A stretch of DNA of 5,496 bases from Oleispira sp963933055 (GTDB lineage: Bacteria > Pseudomonadota > Gammaproteobacteria > Pseudomonadales > Oceanobacteraceae), in contig CAWVSY010000100.1 of NCBI GenBank assembly GCA_963933055.1, positions 1 to 5,496 on the forward strand. The letters are read 5' to 3'. A program made the translations under genes and the position numbers. The notes beneath the pieces were generated by a model. It had not been told where the DNA came from and did no database searches. It worked only from the letters and a program-made list of their open reading frames with translations. Positions 1 to 5,492 of this stretch are shown here, one piece after another (positions within the stretch are counted from its first letter, which is position 1; each line of letters opens with the position of its first letter).

Positions 1-28
1 TGCGCTCTCCCAGCTGAGCTAAGGCCCC
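1..28 (-). tRNA. tRNA-Ala, 5' part only (window edge)
   Basis: Read on the minus strand, the first 28 bases form the 5' part of a tRNA. The acceptor strand is GGGGCCT, followed by TA at tRNA positions 8-9 and a D-stem GCTC/GAGC around the loop AGCTGGGA with the conserved A14, G18-G19 and A21. The rest, including the anticodon, lies beyond the window. The GGGGC acceptor start and this D-arm are typical of bacterial tRNA-Ala. The bases G26-C27-A28 would suit an alanine isoacceptor with a GGC anticodon, but that is a guess. It lies downstream of gltX in the same direction and has its own promoter. Confidence 0.88.
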
Positions 29-46
29 GTCTCAAAACGTGGGCGT

Positions 47-75
47 ATAATATGCGCAGTGTACGAAGGTGTCAA
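47..75 (-). promoter_or_regulatory. Strong sigma-70 promoter of the tRNA-Ala
   Basis: On the minus strand there is a perfect -35 TTGACA (75-70), a 17-bp spacer, and a -10 TATTAT (52-47) matching consensus at 5 of 6 bases. The next six bases, ACGCCC, form a GC-rich discriminator, as usual for stable-RNA promoters under stringent control. The predicted start is near position 40, about 12 nt before the mature tRNA 5' end, leaving a short leader for RNase P to remove. Confidence 0.85.
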
Positions 76-122
76 CGATTTATTTTTTATTTTATTAGTT
101 TTTTCAAAGAGTTAGCATAAAT

Positions 123-144
123 GTCGGCCTAAAGACCGACCTAC
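123..144 (-). repeat. GTAG-type REP hairpin, copy 1
   Basis: On the minus strand GTAG (144-141) is followed by a 7-bp hairpin: GTCGGTC, loop TTTA, GGCCGAC, with one T-G wobble. Three other elements in the window share the GTAG prefix, 7-bp stem and TTTA loop. This is the layout of REP sequences mobilised by REP-associated tyrosine transposases (RAYTs), which recognise GTAG or GGAG beside a hairpin. It lies between gltX and the tRNA and may act as an mRNA 3' structure, but no T-run follows, so it is not a standard intrinsic terminator. Confidence 0.75.
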
Positions 145-160
145 ATTTATATATTCAAAT

Positions 161-182
161 GTAGGTCGTGATTTATTGCGAC
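161..182 (+). repeat. GTAG-type REP hairpin, copy 2
   Basis: GTAG (161-164) precedes the stem GTCGTGA, loop TTTA (172-175) and stem TTGCGAC. The stem has 7 pairs, two of them G-T wobbles in the middle. It is head-to-head with copy 1: the arms 137-148 and 157-168 form a perfect 12-bp inverted repeat around an 8-base loop. The pair therefore resembles a REP doublet (REPIN or BIME-like). Copy 3 is identical in sequence. Confidence 0.7.
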
Positions 183-200
183 GGTTACGTTATGCAAATT

Positions 201-222
201 GTAGGTCGTGATTTATTGCGAC
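201..222 (+). repeat. GTAG-type REP hairpin, copy 3, next to the gltX stop
   Basis: This is identical to copy 2 across the GTAG prefix and hairpin (GTAG 201-204, loop TTTA 212-215). Its far end is two bases from the gltX stop codon (TTA at 225-227 on this strand), so in gltX mRNA the hairpin follows termination of translation almost at once. Confidence 0.7.
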
Positions 223-224
223 GC

Positions 225-1718
225 TTACAAAGCGGCTTCAACCGCGGCTTCGTGCCCACGGTAGGCTTTTTCCATTTTCTTAAGTTTCTTCTTCCCTACT
301 CCACCTAGTACGTTAATCGCGTGGCGTAAGCGTGCGCGACTCATGTCTGGACCTAGTATTGCCATGCTGTCTAGTACAGAGATGGTTTCACTGGTTCCGG
401 CAATGGCAATAAACAAAGGATTTAAGAAATCTTTTGGCTTAATCTCCATATCTTTGGCTAAAGCAAACATGCGCTTTTGGATTTGATCACGATCCCAATG
501 GCGTACGGCTTCTAGCTGCCATAATGCGAATTGCAGTATTTCTACTTGCTGTTCTTGTTCTAGGGTTTTATGGGCAAAGCTTTCTTCGCTAAGATGGGTC
601 ATGCCAGCTAAGAAGTGCCCTGCTAAACCAACAACATCGGCAAACGTATCAACACGCGTTTGAACGTGTGGTACTAGCGGCATTAGGCGCTCTTTGGTTA
701 AGCCCCACGCGGCGAATTTTTCAGCGAAGTTTTCAGCGTCTAATTCACGCAGCCATACGCCGTTTAACCAGCTTAGTTTTTCGGTATCGAAAATTGGGCC
801 GCCTAGTGATACGCGCGAGATATCGAAGTTATCGAACATTTGTTGACGGGTGAATTTTTCACTTTCGTCAGGCATTGACCAGCCCATACGGCCTAGGTAG
901 TTCAATAACGCTTCTGGCAAGTAACCCATGCGTTGGTAGAACATAATGGAGGTTGGGTTTTTACGCTTACTCAACTTGCTCTTATCGGCGTTGCGCAATA
1001 ATGGCATGTGGCAAAGTGCTGGCATATCCCAGCCGAAGAATTCATACAGCAGCTTGTGCTTAGGCGCGGAGTTGATCCATTCTTCACCACGAATTACGTG
1101 TGTAATTTGCATTAGATGATCGTCAACAACGTTGGCTAGGTGGTACGTTGGCATACCATCAGATTTTAGCAGGATTTGAGCGTCGACCATTTTCCAGTCT
1201 AGTTCGATTCCGCCACGCAGCATGTCGTTCACATCGCAAATGCCTTCTTCCGGCACGTTCATACGTACTACAAACGAGTCACCATTGGCTGTGCGCTTAG
1301 CAACTTCTTCGTCGGATAATTTAAGATCACTTGGTTTTAAGGCGCGACCCAGGTCGGCAATGCCTTCGCGCAATTCGTTCAGTTCTTCACTGGTACGATA
1401 GCAGCGAAAAGCGTGCCCTTTTTCGATAAGCTGTTCGGCGTATTGGGCATAATCATTTTTACGTTCGCTTTGACGATAAGGACCAAATTCTCCACCTACG
1501 TCTGGACCTTCATCCCACTCCAAACCTAACCAACGCATACTATCAAGAATGGCTTGTTCTGATTCTGGCGTACTGCGGCTTTGATCGGTATCTTCGATAC
1601 GCAATATAAATTTGCCACCGTGTTTGCGTGCAAACGCTAGGTTAAACAAGGCAATATAAGCTGTGCCTACGTGAGGATCACCGGTTGGAGATGGCGCAAC
1701 GCGCGTACGAACTGTCAT
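225..1718 (-). CDS. gltX: Glutamyl-tRNA synthetase
   Basis: This class I cytoplasmic aminoacyl-tRNA synthetase attaches glutamate to tRNA-Glu using ATP. Its 497 residues are normal for bacterial GltX. The N-terminal Rossmann catalytic domain has APSPTGDPHVGTAYIALFN at residues 8-26, with HVGT (16-19) as the HIGH signature, and FILRIEDTD (37-45). GEEW lies at 211-214, and KLSKR (248-252) is the KMSKS signature. The conserved GRMGWSMPDE and FDISRVSLGGPIFD segments follow (276-311), then the helical anticodon-binding domain to the C terminus. The zinc site that some relatives carry (CxC then CxH) is reduced to a lone Cys106. The start is the MTVRTR methionine, just before the conserved TRxAPSPTG; upstream AGAGA is only a weak ribosome site. 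It is transcribed alone, away from the peroxidase operon. Confidence 0.99.
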   Translation of the reverse strand: MTVRTRVAPSPTGDPHVGTAYIALFNLAFARKHGGKFILRIEDTDQSRSTPESEQAILDSMRWLGLEWDEGPDVGGEFGPYRQSERKNDYAQYAEQLIEKGHAFRCYRTSEELNELREGIADLGRALKPSDLKLSDEEVAKRTANGDSFVVRMNVPEEGICDVNDMLRGGIELDWKMVDAQILLKSDGMPTYHLANVVDDHLMQITHVIRGEEWINSAPKHKLLYEFFGWDMPALCHMPLLRNADKSKLSKRKNPTSIMFYQRMGYLPEALLNYLGRMGWSMPDESEKFTRQQMFDNFDISRVSLGGPIFDTEKLSWLNGVWLRELDAENFAEKFAAWGLTKERLMPLVPHVQTRVDTFADVVGLAGHFLAGMTHLSEESFAHKTLEQEQQVEILQFALWQLEAVRHWDRDQIQKRMFALAKDMEIKPKDFLNPLFIAIAGTSETISVLDSMAILGPDMSRARLRHAINVLGGVGKKKLKKMEKAYRGHEAAVEAAL

Positions 1719-1762
1719 GTAAAATCTCTAATTTTAAATGTGATTAACTTGAATTTGGTCGC

Positions 1763-1771
1763 ATTATAGCA
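1763..1771 (-). promoter_or_regulatory. gltX promoter, extended -10
   Basis: On the minus strand the perfect -10 TATAAT (1768-1763) is directly preceded by TGC (1771-1769), giving an extended -10 element. No good -35 is visible at 16-18 bp spacing, which is common for extended -10 promoters. Transcription would start near 1756, giving a leader of about 38 nt. Confidence 0.7.
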
Positions 1772-1772
1772 C

Positions 1773-1801
1773 TAGACCCCAAGCAGTTGCTGCCTTAATA
1801 T
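1773..1801 (+). promoter_or_regulatory. Weak candidate promoter for the peroxidase operon
   Basis: TAGACC (1773-1778) and TAATAT (1796-1801) lie 17 bp apart and each match consensus at 4 of 6 bases. They would start transcription near 1808, about 59 nt before the first gene of the operon. It is the best pair I found in the 148-bp divergent region, but such matches occur by chance in AT-rich DNA. A weak promoter could mean that an activator or another sigma factor is needed. Confidence 0.25.
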
Positions 1802-1811
1802 GTGACCACAT
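1800..1811. promoter_or_regulatory. Possible operator: inverted repeat ATGTG-AC-CACAT
   Basis: A perfect 5-bp inverted repeat with a 2-bp centre, partly overlapped by a second palindrome, CACATGTG (1807-1814). It falls at the predicted transcription start of the weak plus-strand promoter and upstream of the gltX -10. It lacks the TGTGA-N6-TCACA form of a CRP site. No regulator can be named. Confidence 0.25.
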
Positions 1812-1854
1812 GTGCAAGTAATTATTATTCGCATGATTAGGATTGTTTTGTTAA

Positions 1855-1859
1855 AAGGA
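1855..1859 (+). promoter_or_regulatory. Ribosome binding site that fixes a GTG start
   Basis: AAGGA lies 7 bases before the GTG at 1867. This supports GTG at 1867 as the start, rather than the in-frame ATG ten codons later, which would cut off the GKAYA motif shared with the next protein. Confidence 0.8.
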
Positions 1860-1866
1860 TTTTATT

Positions 1867-2463
1867 GTGTCAAATACCGCTGGCAAAGCCTACGCGATGA
1901 ACGTGATCACACCAATCCCTTGGTGGAAGGCCATTTGGCAGCGTATCGTTTTTAATTTTGTTGTTTATTTCCCCAGTTTTCTTAAAGGCTTAATCAATCT
2001 TTCGTTGATACATTATGCGCGCTGGACACTTATTGGCCGCGATAGTTTTCCTCGCCTTTCCTCTAATCAGCCTGAGGAAGATCTAAATTACAGCTACATG
2101 ATGTTTGAAAGCAATTTTAACGGCAGCTGGGATCAGTACATTGATTCGTTTTCGTTTGCGATTCCTACCGGTTTGGATTTATTTTGGAAGTATAACGTTG
2201 ACTACCCGAAGTCCATTCCGCTGCACGAGTTTTATGATTACATTCGTTTCAATCAAGTAGAAACCAATCACTATTACAATGCCTATCCTTGCGCCAGCGC
2301 AAACGATGTTAAATCAGCAATGAGTTTATTCGATAATTTAAAAGCGTTTACTGAGAAAAACATGTCGCTTGAAGATGATGATTTTCTAGAGGCTTATAAT
2401 CAGCTTTTAAACGACAATCAACATTCTCTTGGCAGTATGGGGGCGGTGAGTCATGGCGAATAA
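1867..2463 (+). CDS. Unknown protein, first paralogue of the DyP peroxidase operon
   Basis: This 198-residue protein has no function I can name. It starts with GTG behind a clear AAGGA site. Visible motifs are GKAYAMNVITPI (6-17), a stretch rich in aromatic and hydrophobic residues (about 19-48), LIHYARWTLI (47-56), YMMFESNFNGSWDQYI (77-92) and EFYDYIRFNQVETNHYYNAYP (residues 121-141, key residues F122, Y125, I126, Q130, T133, N138). The order strand, helix, strand, strand, helix, strand suggests a ferredoxin-like fold. I recall similar proteins with an H(F/Y)ARW strand and a SNxxGSW motif near DyP peroxidases elsewhere, but could not check this. There is no signal peptide; the 19-48 stretch could be a surface or membrane-contacting helix, although it contains Lys and Arg. 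The gene overlaps the next by 11 bp, and that protein is its diverged copy. A peroxidase partner or accessory role is inferred from position only. Confidence 0.9.
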   Translation: MSNTAGKAYAMNVITPIPWWKAIWQRIVFNFVVYFPSFLKGLINLSLIHYARWTLIGRDSFPRLSSNQPEEDLNYSYMMFESNFNGSWDQYIDSFSFAIPTGLDLFWKYNVDYPKSIPLHEFYDYIRFNQVETNHYYNAYPCASANDVKSAMSLFDNLKAFTEKNMSLEDDDFLEAYNQLLNDNQHSLGSMGAVSHGE

Positions 2464-3091
2464 ATCAGGTAAAGCTTACGCGTTAACGACGCTTTGTCCT
2501 ATTAATGATGGCCGAGTGGTAAATGACAAAGGCATAGAGTGCGAGTCTTACGACAAAGCTGTTCGTCGCTTATTGCAAGACATTCCTTTAAATGAAGACA
2601 GCTTTTTTGCACGAGTTGATAATACTTACTTTGCGCGTCTTTTTATTTTAAACGATGTATTTTTTCAGCAAGGGAATGATTTTCAACAAGATCATTTAAA
2701 ATCAAAATACCTTTGCTTTAATAGTAACTTTCACGGTGAGTTAGAACCTTATTTAACGCAAATGTGGAATGATTGCGAAGCAGAAGTTCGTAATGTTTGG
2801 CAATACTGCGTTGGTTTTAATCGCGTTAATACCGCGCTCGAATTTATTACCTACATTAAAGCGTGTCAGTTAAAAACAACCTTATTTTTTAATGGTTCGA
2901 ATGATGAAAGTTTGACCAAGCAATTAAAAGCTTTGTACGTGAAGCAGATGTTCAGTGAGTTTGTTTTAACGCTGCAAGGTAAAAGCGCCAGCGAAACAAA
3001 AACGAATTTCAAATATTTTTTACAGCGGGTGCAGCTAAACAATTTAGAAAGCCCAAGCTGGAAACCCGCACAAAGTGAGCTAACCCCATGA
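2453..3091 (+). CDS. Unknown protein, second paralogue of the DyP peroxidase operon
   Basis: This 212-residue protein is homologous to the product of the gene before it. GKAYALTTLCPI occupies the same residues (6-17) as in that protein. NTYFARLFIL (57-66) matches its HYARWTLI strand, and YLCFNSNFHG (86-95) matches YMMFESNFNG. EFITYIKACQLKTTLFFNG (130-148) matches EFYDYIRFNQ onward at the same spacing, with Y100, W116, Y118 and V120 also kept. It is clearly diverged: the hydrophobic stretch after the first strand is replaced by a polar one, and HYARW has become YFARL. The C-terminal part (150-212) is Lys/Gln-rich with no recognisable domain. There is no signal peptide. Its start lies inside the previous gene behind a G-rich stretch ending in GGTGAG, and its TGA stop overlaps the peroxidase ATG (ATGA), implying coupled translation. 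A paired partner of the first paralogue is inferred. Confidence 0.9.
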   Translation: MANKSGKAYALTTLCPINDGRVVNDKGIECESYDKAVRRLLQDIPLNEDSFFARVDNTYFARLFILNDVFFQQGNDFQQDHLKSKYLCFNSNFHGELEPYLTQMWNDCEAEVRNVWQYCVGFNRVNTALEFITYIKACQLKTTLFFNGSNDESLTKQLKALYVKQMFSEFVLTLQGKSASETKTNFKYFLQRVQLNNLESPSWKPAQSELTP

Positions 3092-4641
3092 GCAAACAAC
3101 TGGATTTATACGATATTCAGGGCAATATCTGTAAAGGCTATGGGCGTTATGGCTACCCAAAAGCTCGCTATTGTTTTTTACGTTTTGACGATCCGAAACA
3201 AGGTCGTTTATTTTTACTCGATTTAATCAAAGACATAACAACTGCCGAGGCTTGGGAGGCGAAAGAAGATTCTCCTAACAAGCCTCCGTGCACAACCAAC
3301 ATTGGCTTTACCTATTCTGGGCTTGAAGCACTGGCAATTCCTCAACGCAGCTTGAAAGGTTTTCCTGTTGATTTTACGGCAGGAATGAAAGCACGTAGCC
3401 ACATTCTAGGCGATACAGGCTGCAATAGCCCTGAGAATTGGGATGAGATCTGGCACGGCGGCCGTGTTCATGCGTGGCTTTCTATTTATGCACGCGATAG
3501 CAATATGCTTGAATCTCGCTTTGACGCTTTTTTAGAACAATTGGCAACCTTTGCTGGAGTTGAATTACTTTCAGGACATCGTGGCCCTAAGGGCACCACC
3601 TTAAATTATCAAGATGCTTCCGCGGTTTATGACAATGGCATGCCTACAGGCAAAGAACATTTTGGTTTTACCGATGGTATTAGCAATCCGTTTTTTGAAG
3701 GTAATGGCCATAAAATCAGCCGCCTTGCGGGCCGTGGTAAATTAATGCGCGATGGCAGCTGGCAACCGCTGGCAACCGGAGAGTTCATTCTTGGCCATGT
3801 CGATGAGGCACGAGAATATCCGCTCGCACCAGAGCCCAAAATGCTATCCCGAAACGGCACGTTTATGGTGTATCGCAAGCTGCATGAGAATGTTGATACG
3901 TTTGCGCGCTATATCGATAATCTGGCAAAAGATTTTGACGGCAGTAAAGATTTATTGATGGCAAAGATGTCGGGTCGCTGGCCTGATAATGGTGCTCCCC
4001 TCACCTTAGCCGCAACCGATGAAGAAAAAGCCGAACTTGATTCACGCATTGCTGATTTAAAATATCGGTCTTTAGAAGGCGACGAATGCGCAGCTGCACA
4101 ACTTGAGCAGTTGTATATCACGTGGGTCGACTTTAGTTTTGATGGCGATAAAAATGGTTCTAAATGCCCTATTGGTGCACACATCCGTCGCACGAATACG
4201 CGCGGCTCTCTCGAACATGAGAAAGGGGCATTTGATCGACCAGGGGCGTTGGTCGATCGTCGCCGTTTGATGCGTCGGGGTTTACCGTATGGCGGCATCG
4301 ATGAAGCAACCGCAGACTCTGCCGAACAAGGTATTATTTTTATGTGCGTGGGTTCGAGTATTGAGCGTCAGTTTGAATTTGTGCAACAGCAATGGGTGAA
4401 TTATTCCAATGATTTTAAATTAGGCAATGATAAAGACCCGCTGATTGGCAATCACGATGGAAAGCTTACGGATAAGCATCTTATTCAGGCCCCAGAGAAA
4501 AAGCTGTTCGAAGCGGCCAAAGCGCCCTTCTTTTGTACAGAGTTGCCGCGTTTTGTTGAAACGCGTGGTGGTGACTATTTCTTTATTCCAAGTCTTACAG
4601 CCTTGCGGATGATTGCCGAAGAGATGATTGACCCTAGCTAG
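3088..4641 (+). CDS. DyP-type heme peroxidase
   Basis: A dye-decolourising peroxidase homologue: a heme enzyme that uses hydrogen peroxide to oxidise aromatic or other donors; the natural substrate is unknown. The N-terminal DIQGNICKGYGR (9-20) is the usual start of the family. The diagnostic GxxDG motif is GFTDG at 193-197, with D196 the distal catalytic acid. CPIGAHIRRTNTRG (360-373) gives H365 as the proximal heme ligand, and RRRLMRRGLPYG (391-402) carries the distal arginine, probably R396 by analogy. At 517 residues it belongs with the longer class C/D type proteins. A charged helical segment (about 309-343, many Glu, Ala and Leu) sits between GRWPDNGAPL and the proximal histidine motif, and looks like an insertion. 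No signal or Tat peptide is visible, so it is probably cytoplasmic unless carried by a partner. The start overlaps the preceding stop by 4 bp; AAGTGAG (3073-3079) is a weak ribosome site. Confidence 0.96.
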   Translation: MSKQLDLYDIQGNICKGYGRYGYPKARYCFLRFDDPKQGRLFLLDLIKDITTAEAWEAKEDSPNKPPCTTNIGFTYSGLEALAIPQRSLKGFPVDFTAGMKARSHILGDTGCNSPENWDEIWHGGRVHAWLSIYARDSNMLESRFDAFLEQLATFAGVELLSGHRGPKGTTLNYQDASAVYDNGMPTGKEHFGFTDGISNPFFEGNGHKISRLAGRGKLMRDGSWQPLATGEFILGHVDEAREYPLAPEPKMLSRNGTFMVYRKLHENVDTFARYIDNLAKDFDGSKDLLMAKMSGRWPDNGAPLTLAATDEEKAELDSRIADLKYRSLEGDECAAAQLEQLYITWVDFSFDGDKNGSKCPIGAHIRRTNTRGSLEHEKGAFDRPGALVDRRRLMRRGLPYGGIDEATADSAEQGIIFMCVGSSIERQFEFVQQQWVNYSNDFKLGNDKDPLIGNHDGKLTDKHLIQAPEKKLFEAAKAPFFCTELPRFVETRGGDYFFIPSLTALRMIAEEMIDPS

Positions 4642-4670
4642 GATTTGTATGCGCTCTCCTGCGCTAGATC

Positions 4671-4729
4671 AATGAGGCCCATTCTCAAAGGTTAACGAAC
4701 CTGCGATAATAGGCCTCATTTGTTTATTT
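4671..4729 (+). terminator. Inverted repeat with T-rich tail, probable operon terminator
   Basis: AATGAGGCC (4671-4679) and GGCCTCATT (4712-4720) form a perfect 9-bp stem. The 32-base loop itself contains a smaller hairpin, AGGTT, AACG, AACCT (4689-4702). The outer stem runs into the T-rich TTTGTTTATTT (4719-4729). Its place, 30 bp after the peroxidase stop, fits an end to that operon. The long loop and interrupted T-run make it weaker than a textbook intrinsic terminator. Confidence 0.5.
4682..4710 (+). promoter_or_regulatory. Probable miaE promoter
   Basis: TTCTCA (4682-4687, 4 of 6 bases) is 17 bp from GATAAT (4705-4710, 5 of 6), which is preceded by TGC and so forms an extended -10. Transcription would begin near 4717, about 22 nt before the miaE ATG. 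The small palindrome AGGTT-AACG-AACCT fills the spacer between -35 and -10, where a repressor site could lie. Confidence 0.5.
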
Positions 4730-4738
4730 GCTGCTGCT

Positions 4739-5464
4739 ATGTCTGTTGAAATCACTGCTTCCACACCTGATTCTACCTCTAATACTACAACTCACTCCGA
4801 TTCTATATTAGCGGGCTATTCTGCTGCTAAGGATGTTGATCCTAAAGATCTTGCTGAGCTGATTCATTTTTTGCCCTGCGAAACACCGGATGCTTGGGTT
4901 GAAATGGCGATTCAACGCCAAGACACTCTGCTCATCAACCATGCTTTTTTGGAACTGTGCGCAGCTAGAACCGCGCTGAATTTGATGTTTATTTATCCCG
5001 ACAAAGCCGATTTGCAAGGCAAAATGTCGCGCCTAGCCCGTGAAGAAATGGTGCATTTTGAACAGGTTCTGAAAATCTTAAAAAAGCGTGATATTAAATA
5101 TCGCGGCTTAAAACCTGCTCGTTATGCGGCATTGATGAATACCGGTATTCGCAAACCATCCCATGAACGCTTAACGGACAGTTTGATTGTGGGCGCGTTT
5201 ATTGAAGCTCGATCGTGTGAACGTTTCGCGAAATTAACCCCTCATTTAGATGCTGAGCTAGCGAAATTTTACACCTCGCTATTGCGCTCTGAAGCTCGAC
5301 ACTACAAAGATTATTTAACGCTAGCCCAGAGCTATAGCAAAGAACCGATCACTGAGCGCGTCGCATTTTTTAGAGAGATCGAGCAAGATGCCATTTTAAG
5401 TGAAGATGATCAGTTTCGTTTTCATAGCGGCGTTCCGTCGGAATATTTGAAGAATCGCCGTTAG
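4739..5464 (+). CDS. miaE: tRNA-(ms2io6A37) hydroxylase, MiaE
   Basis: This nonheme diiron monooxygenase hydroxylates the isopentenyl side chain of ms2i6A at position 37 of tRNAs reading UNN codons, using O2. It acts in the cytoplasm after MiaA and MiaB. The ferritin-like four-helix set of ligands is visible: E72 in the first helix (NHAFLELCAARTAL), E103 and H106 in EEMVH, E156 in FIEARSCERF, and E185 and H188 in LLRSEARHY. The family ending FRFHSGVP is at 226-233. The first 35 or so residues, rich in Ser and Thr, are extra: known MiaE proteins begin close to the segment LAELIHFLPCETPDAW (38-53). No Shine-Dalgarno sequence precedes the ATG, yet no other ATG, GTG or TTG in frame gives a better N terminus. 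It appears to have its own promoter and a REP hairpin right after its stop. Confidence 0.95.
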   Translation: MSVEITASTPDSTSNTTTHSDSILAGYSAAKDVDPKDLAELIHFLPCETPDAWVEMAIQRQDTLLINHAFLELCAARTALNLMFIYPDKADLQGKMSRLAREEMVHFEQVLKILKKRDIKYRGLKPARYAALMNTGIRKPSHERLTDSLIVGAFIEARSCERFAKLTPHLDAELAKFYTSLLRSEARHYKDYLTLAQSYSKEPITERVAFFREIEQDAILSEDDQFRFHSGVPSEYLKNRR

Positions 5465-5470
5465 ATTTTT

Positions 5471-5492
5471 GTAGGTTGGTCTTTAGGCCAAC
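5471..5492 (+). repeat. GTAG-type REP hairpin, copy 4
   Basis: GTAG (5471-5474) is followed by GTTGGTC, loop TTTA (5482-5485) and GGCCAAC. It is the same hairpin as copy 1 except that a C-G pair has become T-A: both sides of the stem changed together. It starts 6 bp after the miaE stop. A partner copy may lie beyond the window edge. Confidence 0.72.

Larger units (their letters stand above)
161..228. repeat. Direct repeat with 40-bp period
   Basis: Positions 161-188 and 201-228 match at 27 of 28 bases; the only difference is G184 versus C224. The second copy includes the gltX stop codon and its neighbouring base, and the first copy has the same TTAC outside any gene. This fits a local tandem duplication, or two insertions of the same extended REP element. 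The 12-bp linker at 189-200 does not match the gltX coding sequence that follows the second copy. Confidence 0.85.

Noticed and set aside
85..144. Intrinsic terminator for gltX at REP copy 1
   Set aside because: On the gltX strand the hairpin is followed by ATTTATGC rather than a run of T, so termination here is not supported; it is listed only as a REP hairpin.
161..228. Two spaced direct repeats, as in a CRISPR array
   Set aside because: There are only two copies, the 12-bp gap is too short for a spacer, the second copy overlaps the gltX stop, and each copy is a GTAG hairpin matching others in the window.
668..853. Plus-strand open frame inside gltX
   Set aside because: It is antisense to a conserved part of GltX, Arg-rich as expected for a shadow frame, with no supporting signals.
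2866..3099. Minus-strand open frame over the end of the second paralogue
   Set aside because: It is antisense to a gene with clear homology to its neighbour, and shows no domain of its own.
3627..4298. Overlapping open frames on both strands inside the peroxidase gene (minus 3627-3878 and 3909-4298, plus 3752-3958)
   Set aside because: They lie wholly within the well-supported DyP gene, have no recognisable protein motifs or good ribosome sites, and their amino-acid make-up is typical of shadow frames.
4594..4641. Encapsulin cargo-loading tail at the peroxidase C terminus
   Set aside because: The ending LRMIAEEMIDPS lacks the short Leu/Gly/Ser-rich targeting motif of encapsulated DyP enzymes, and no encapsulin gene is in the window.
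4650..4680. Resemblance to the minus-strand tRNA-Ala 5' end (shared TGCGCTCTCC, then GAGGCCC)
   Set aside because: The identity is only 10 bp. The D-stem pairing and positions 8-9 of a tRNA are not kept, and no anticodon or T-arm can be folded from the flanks, so this looks like chance rather than a tRNA remnant or attachment site.
4808..5017. Minus-strand open frame inside miaE
   Set aside because: It is antisense to the conserved diiron domain of MiaE and has no motif or promoter support.
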